Positions 7,041-7,190 of a DNA stretch of 7,190 nt are shown here, one piece after another. The notes beneath the pieces are model-generated. The model was not told where the DNA came from, made no database searches, and worked only from the letters and a program-made list of their open reading frames with translations. The stretch's first letter is position 1, and every line of letters starts with the position of its first letter. The DNA is taken from positions 1 through 7,190 of the forward strand of contig WASR01000296.1 in NCBI GenBank assembly GCA_009712615.1. Reading direction: 5' to 3'. This stretch comes from Methanobacterium sp. (GTDB taxonomy: Archaea; Methanobacteriota; Methanobacteria; Methanobacteriales; Methanobacteriaceae). The position numbers were made by a program, and so were the translations under genes.

Positions 7041-7048
7041 CCACCTTT
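7041..7048 (-). promoter_or_regulatory. Ribosome binding site deciding the start of the cyclodeaminase gene
   Basis: On the minus strand AAAGGTGG lies five bases before the ATG at 7035. The in-frame GTG at 7044 is part of this site and has nothing comparable upstream of it, so it is unlikely to be the start. Confidence 0.75.
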
Positions 7049-7102
7049 AAAAATTTTTGATCAAACTATTATAGGGAGTTTTAAGATTAGTTTTAATAAC
7101 GT

Positions 7103-7117
7103 ATGGTCATGAACCAT
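7103..7117. repeat. Short inverted repeat upstream of the cyclodeaminase gene
   Basis: ATGGT (7103-7107) and ACCAT (7113-7117) form a dyad around CATGA. It lies 68-82 bases before the ATG, just upstream of AT-rich promoter candidates near 7077-7098, a position suited to a transcription factor site. No second copy was noticed at another promoter in the window, so an operator role is only a suggestion. Confidence 0.35.
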
Positions 7118-7136
7118 CCGCATCATAAGAAGATTA

Positions 7137-7176
7137 TTTATCTAATTTTATTTTCAGATAAAAATTTCTTTTTTTT
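7137..7176 (+). terminator. Stem-loop followed by T-run, possible plus-strand terminator
   Basis: TTTATCT (7137-7143) and AGATAAA (7156-7162) form a perfect 7-bp stem with a 12-base loop, and eight T follow at 7169-7176. Read on the plus strand this resembles a terminator, yet no plus-strand gene ends here. It may be chance in AT-rich DNA, or the end of a short antisense or untranslated transcript. The rest of 7045-7190 shows no convincing gene. Confidence 0.3.
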
Positions 7177-7190
7177 GTAGATTAATTACT

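Noticed and set aside
7103..7180. A 25-codon plus-strand frame starting ATG at 7103
   Set aside because: It is very short, has no ribosome binding site or well-placed TATA box, and its ATG is part of the inverted repeat. Chance is the simplest explanation.

Overview
The window looks like a chromosomal segment of a methanogenic archaeon of the order Methanobacteriales, most likely Methanobacterium or a close relative. This rests on four points. The GMP synthase glutaminase is a free-standing subunit (the archaeal split form). DUF2124 and DUF447 proteins sit together. The ornithine cyclodeaminase is of the archaeal TIGR00300 (LOR/SDH) type. The DNA is AT-rich, with archaeal-looking AT-rich promoter elements, T-run terminators and GGAGGTGAT-type ribosome binding sites. 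The genus is inferred from gene content only.

Layout. Positions 3-1958 (+) hold the 3' end of a GtrA-family membrane protein gene and a large polytopic GT-C-like membrane protein. Together they suggest lipid-linked sugar handling for the cell surface. Converging on them from 2556 to 1984 (-) is guaAA, the glutaminase subunit of GMP synthase. The 2557-2928 interval looks empty at first but holds a 48-residue, almost wholly hydrophobic small protein (2681-2827, +). It has an AT-rich element at the distance expected for a leaderless archaeal transcript, and an unusual dyad structure follows it. Next comes a tight two-gene unit (+): a DUF2124 protein (2929-3390) and a DUF447 FMN-binding split-barrel protein (3400-4017), 9 bp apart, the second starting at TTG. 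Converging on this pair is ade, adenine deaminase (5656-4040, -). Upstream of ade, also on the minus strand, is a TIGR00300 ornithine cyclodeaminase (7035-5812), which ends in two T-runs. The last 145 bases (7045-7190) are its upstream region and carry two inverted repeats.

Functionally the window mixes purine metabolism (glutamine-dependent GMP synthesis; adenine to hypoxanthine), amino-acid metabolism (ornithine to proline) and cell-envelope glycosylation, plus two conserved archaeal proteins of unknown role. I see no mobile elements, CRISPR arrays, tRNA or rRNA genes, and no defence system. All complete genes appear intact. Most of the window is ordinary core genome. What most deserves a second look is the overlooked small membrane protein with its flanking signals, and the uncharacterised DUF2124-DUF447 pair.
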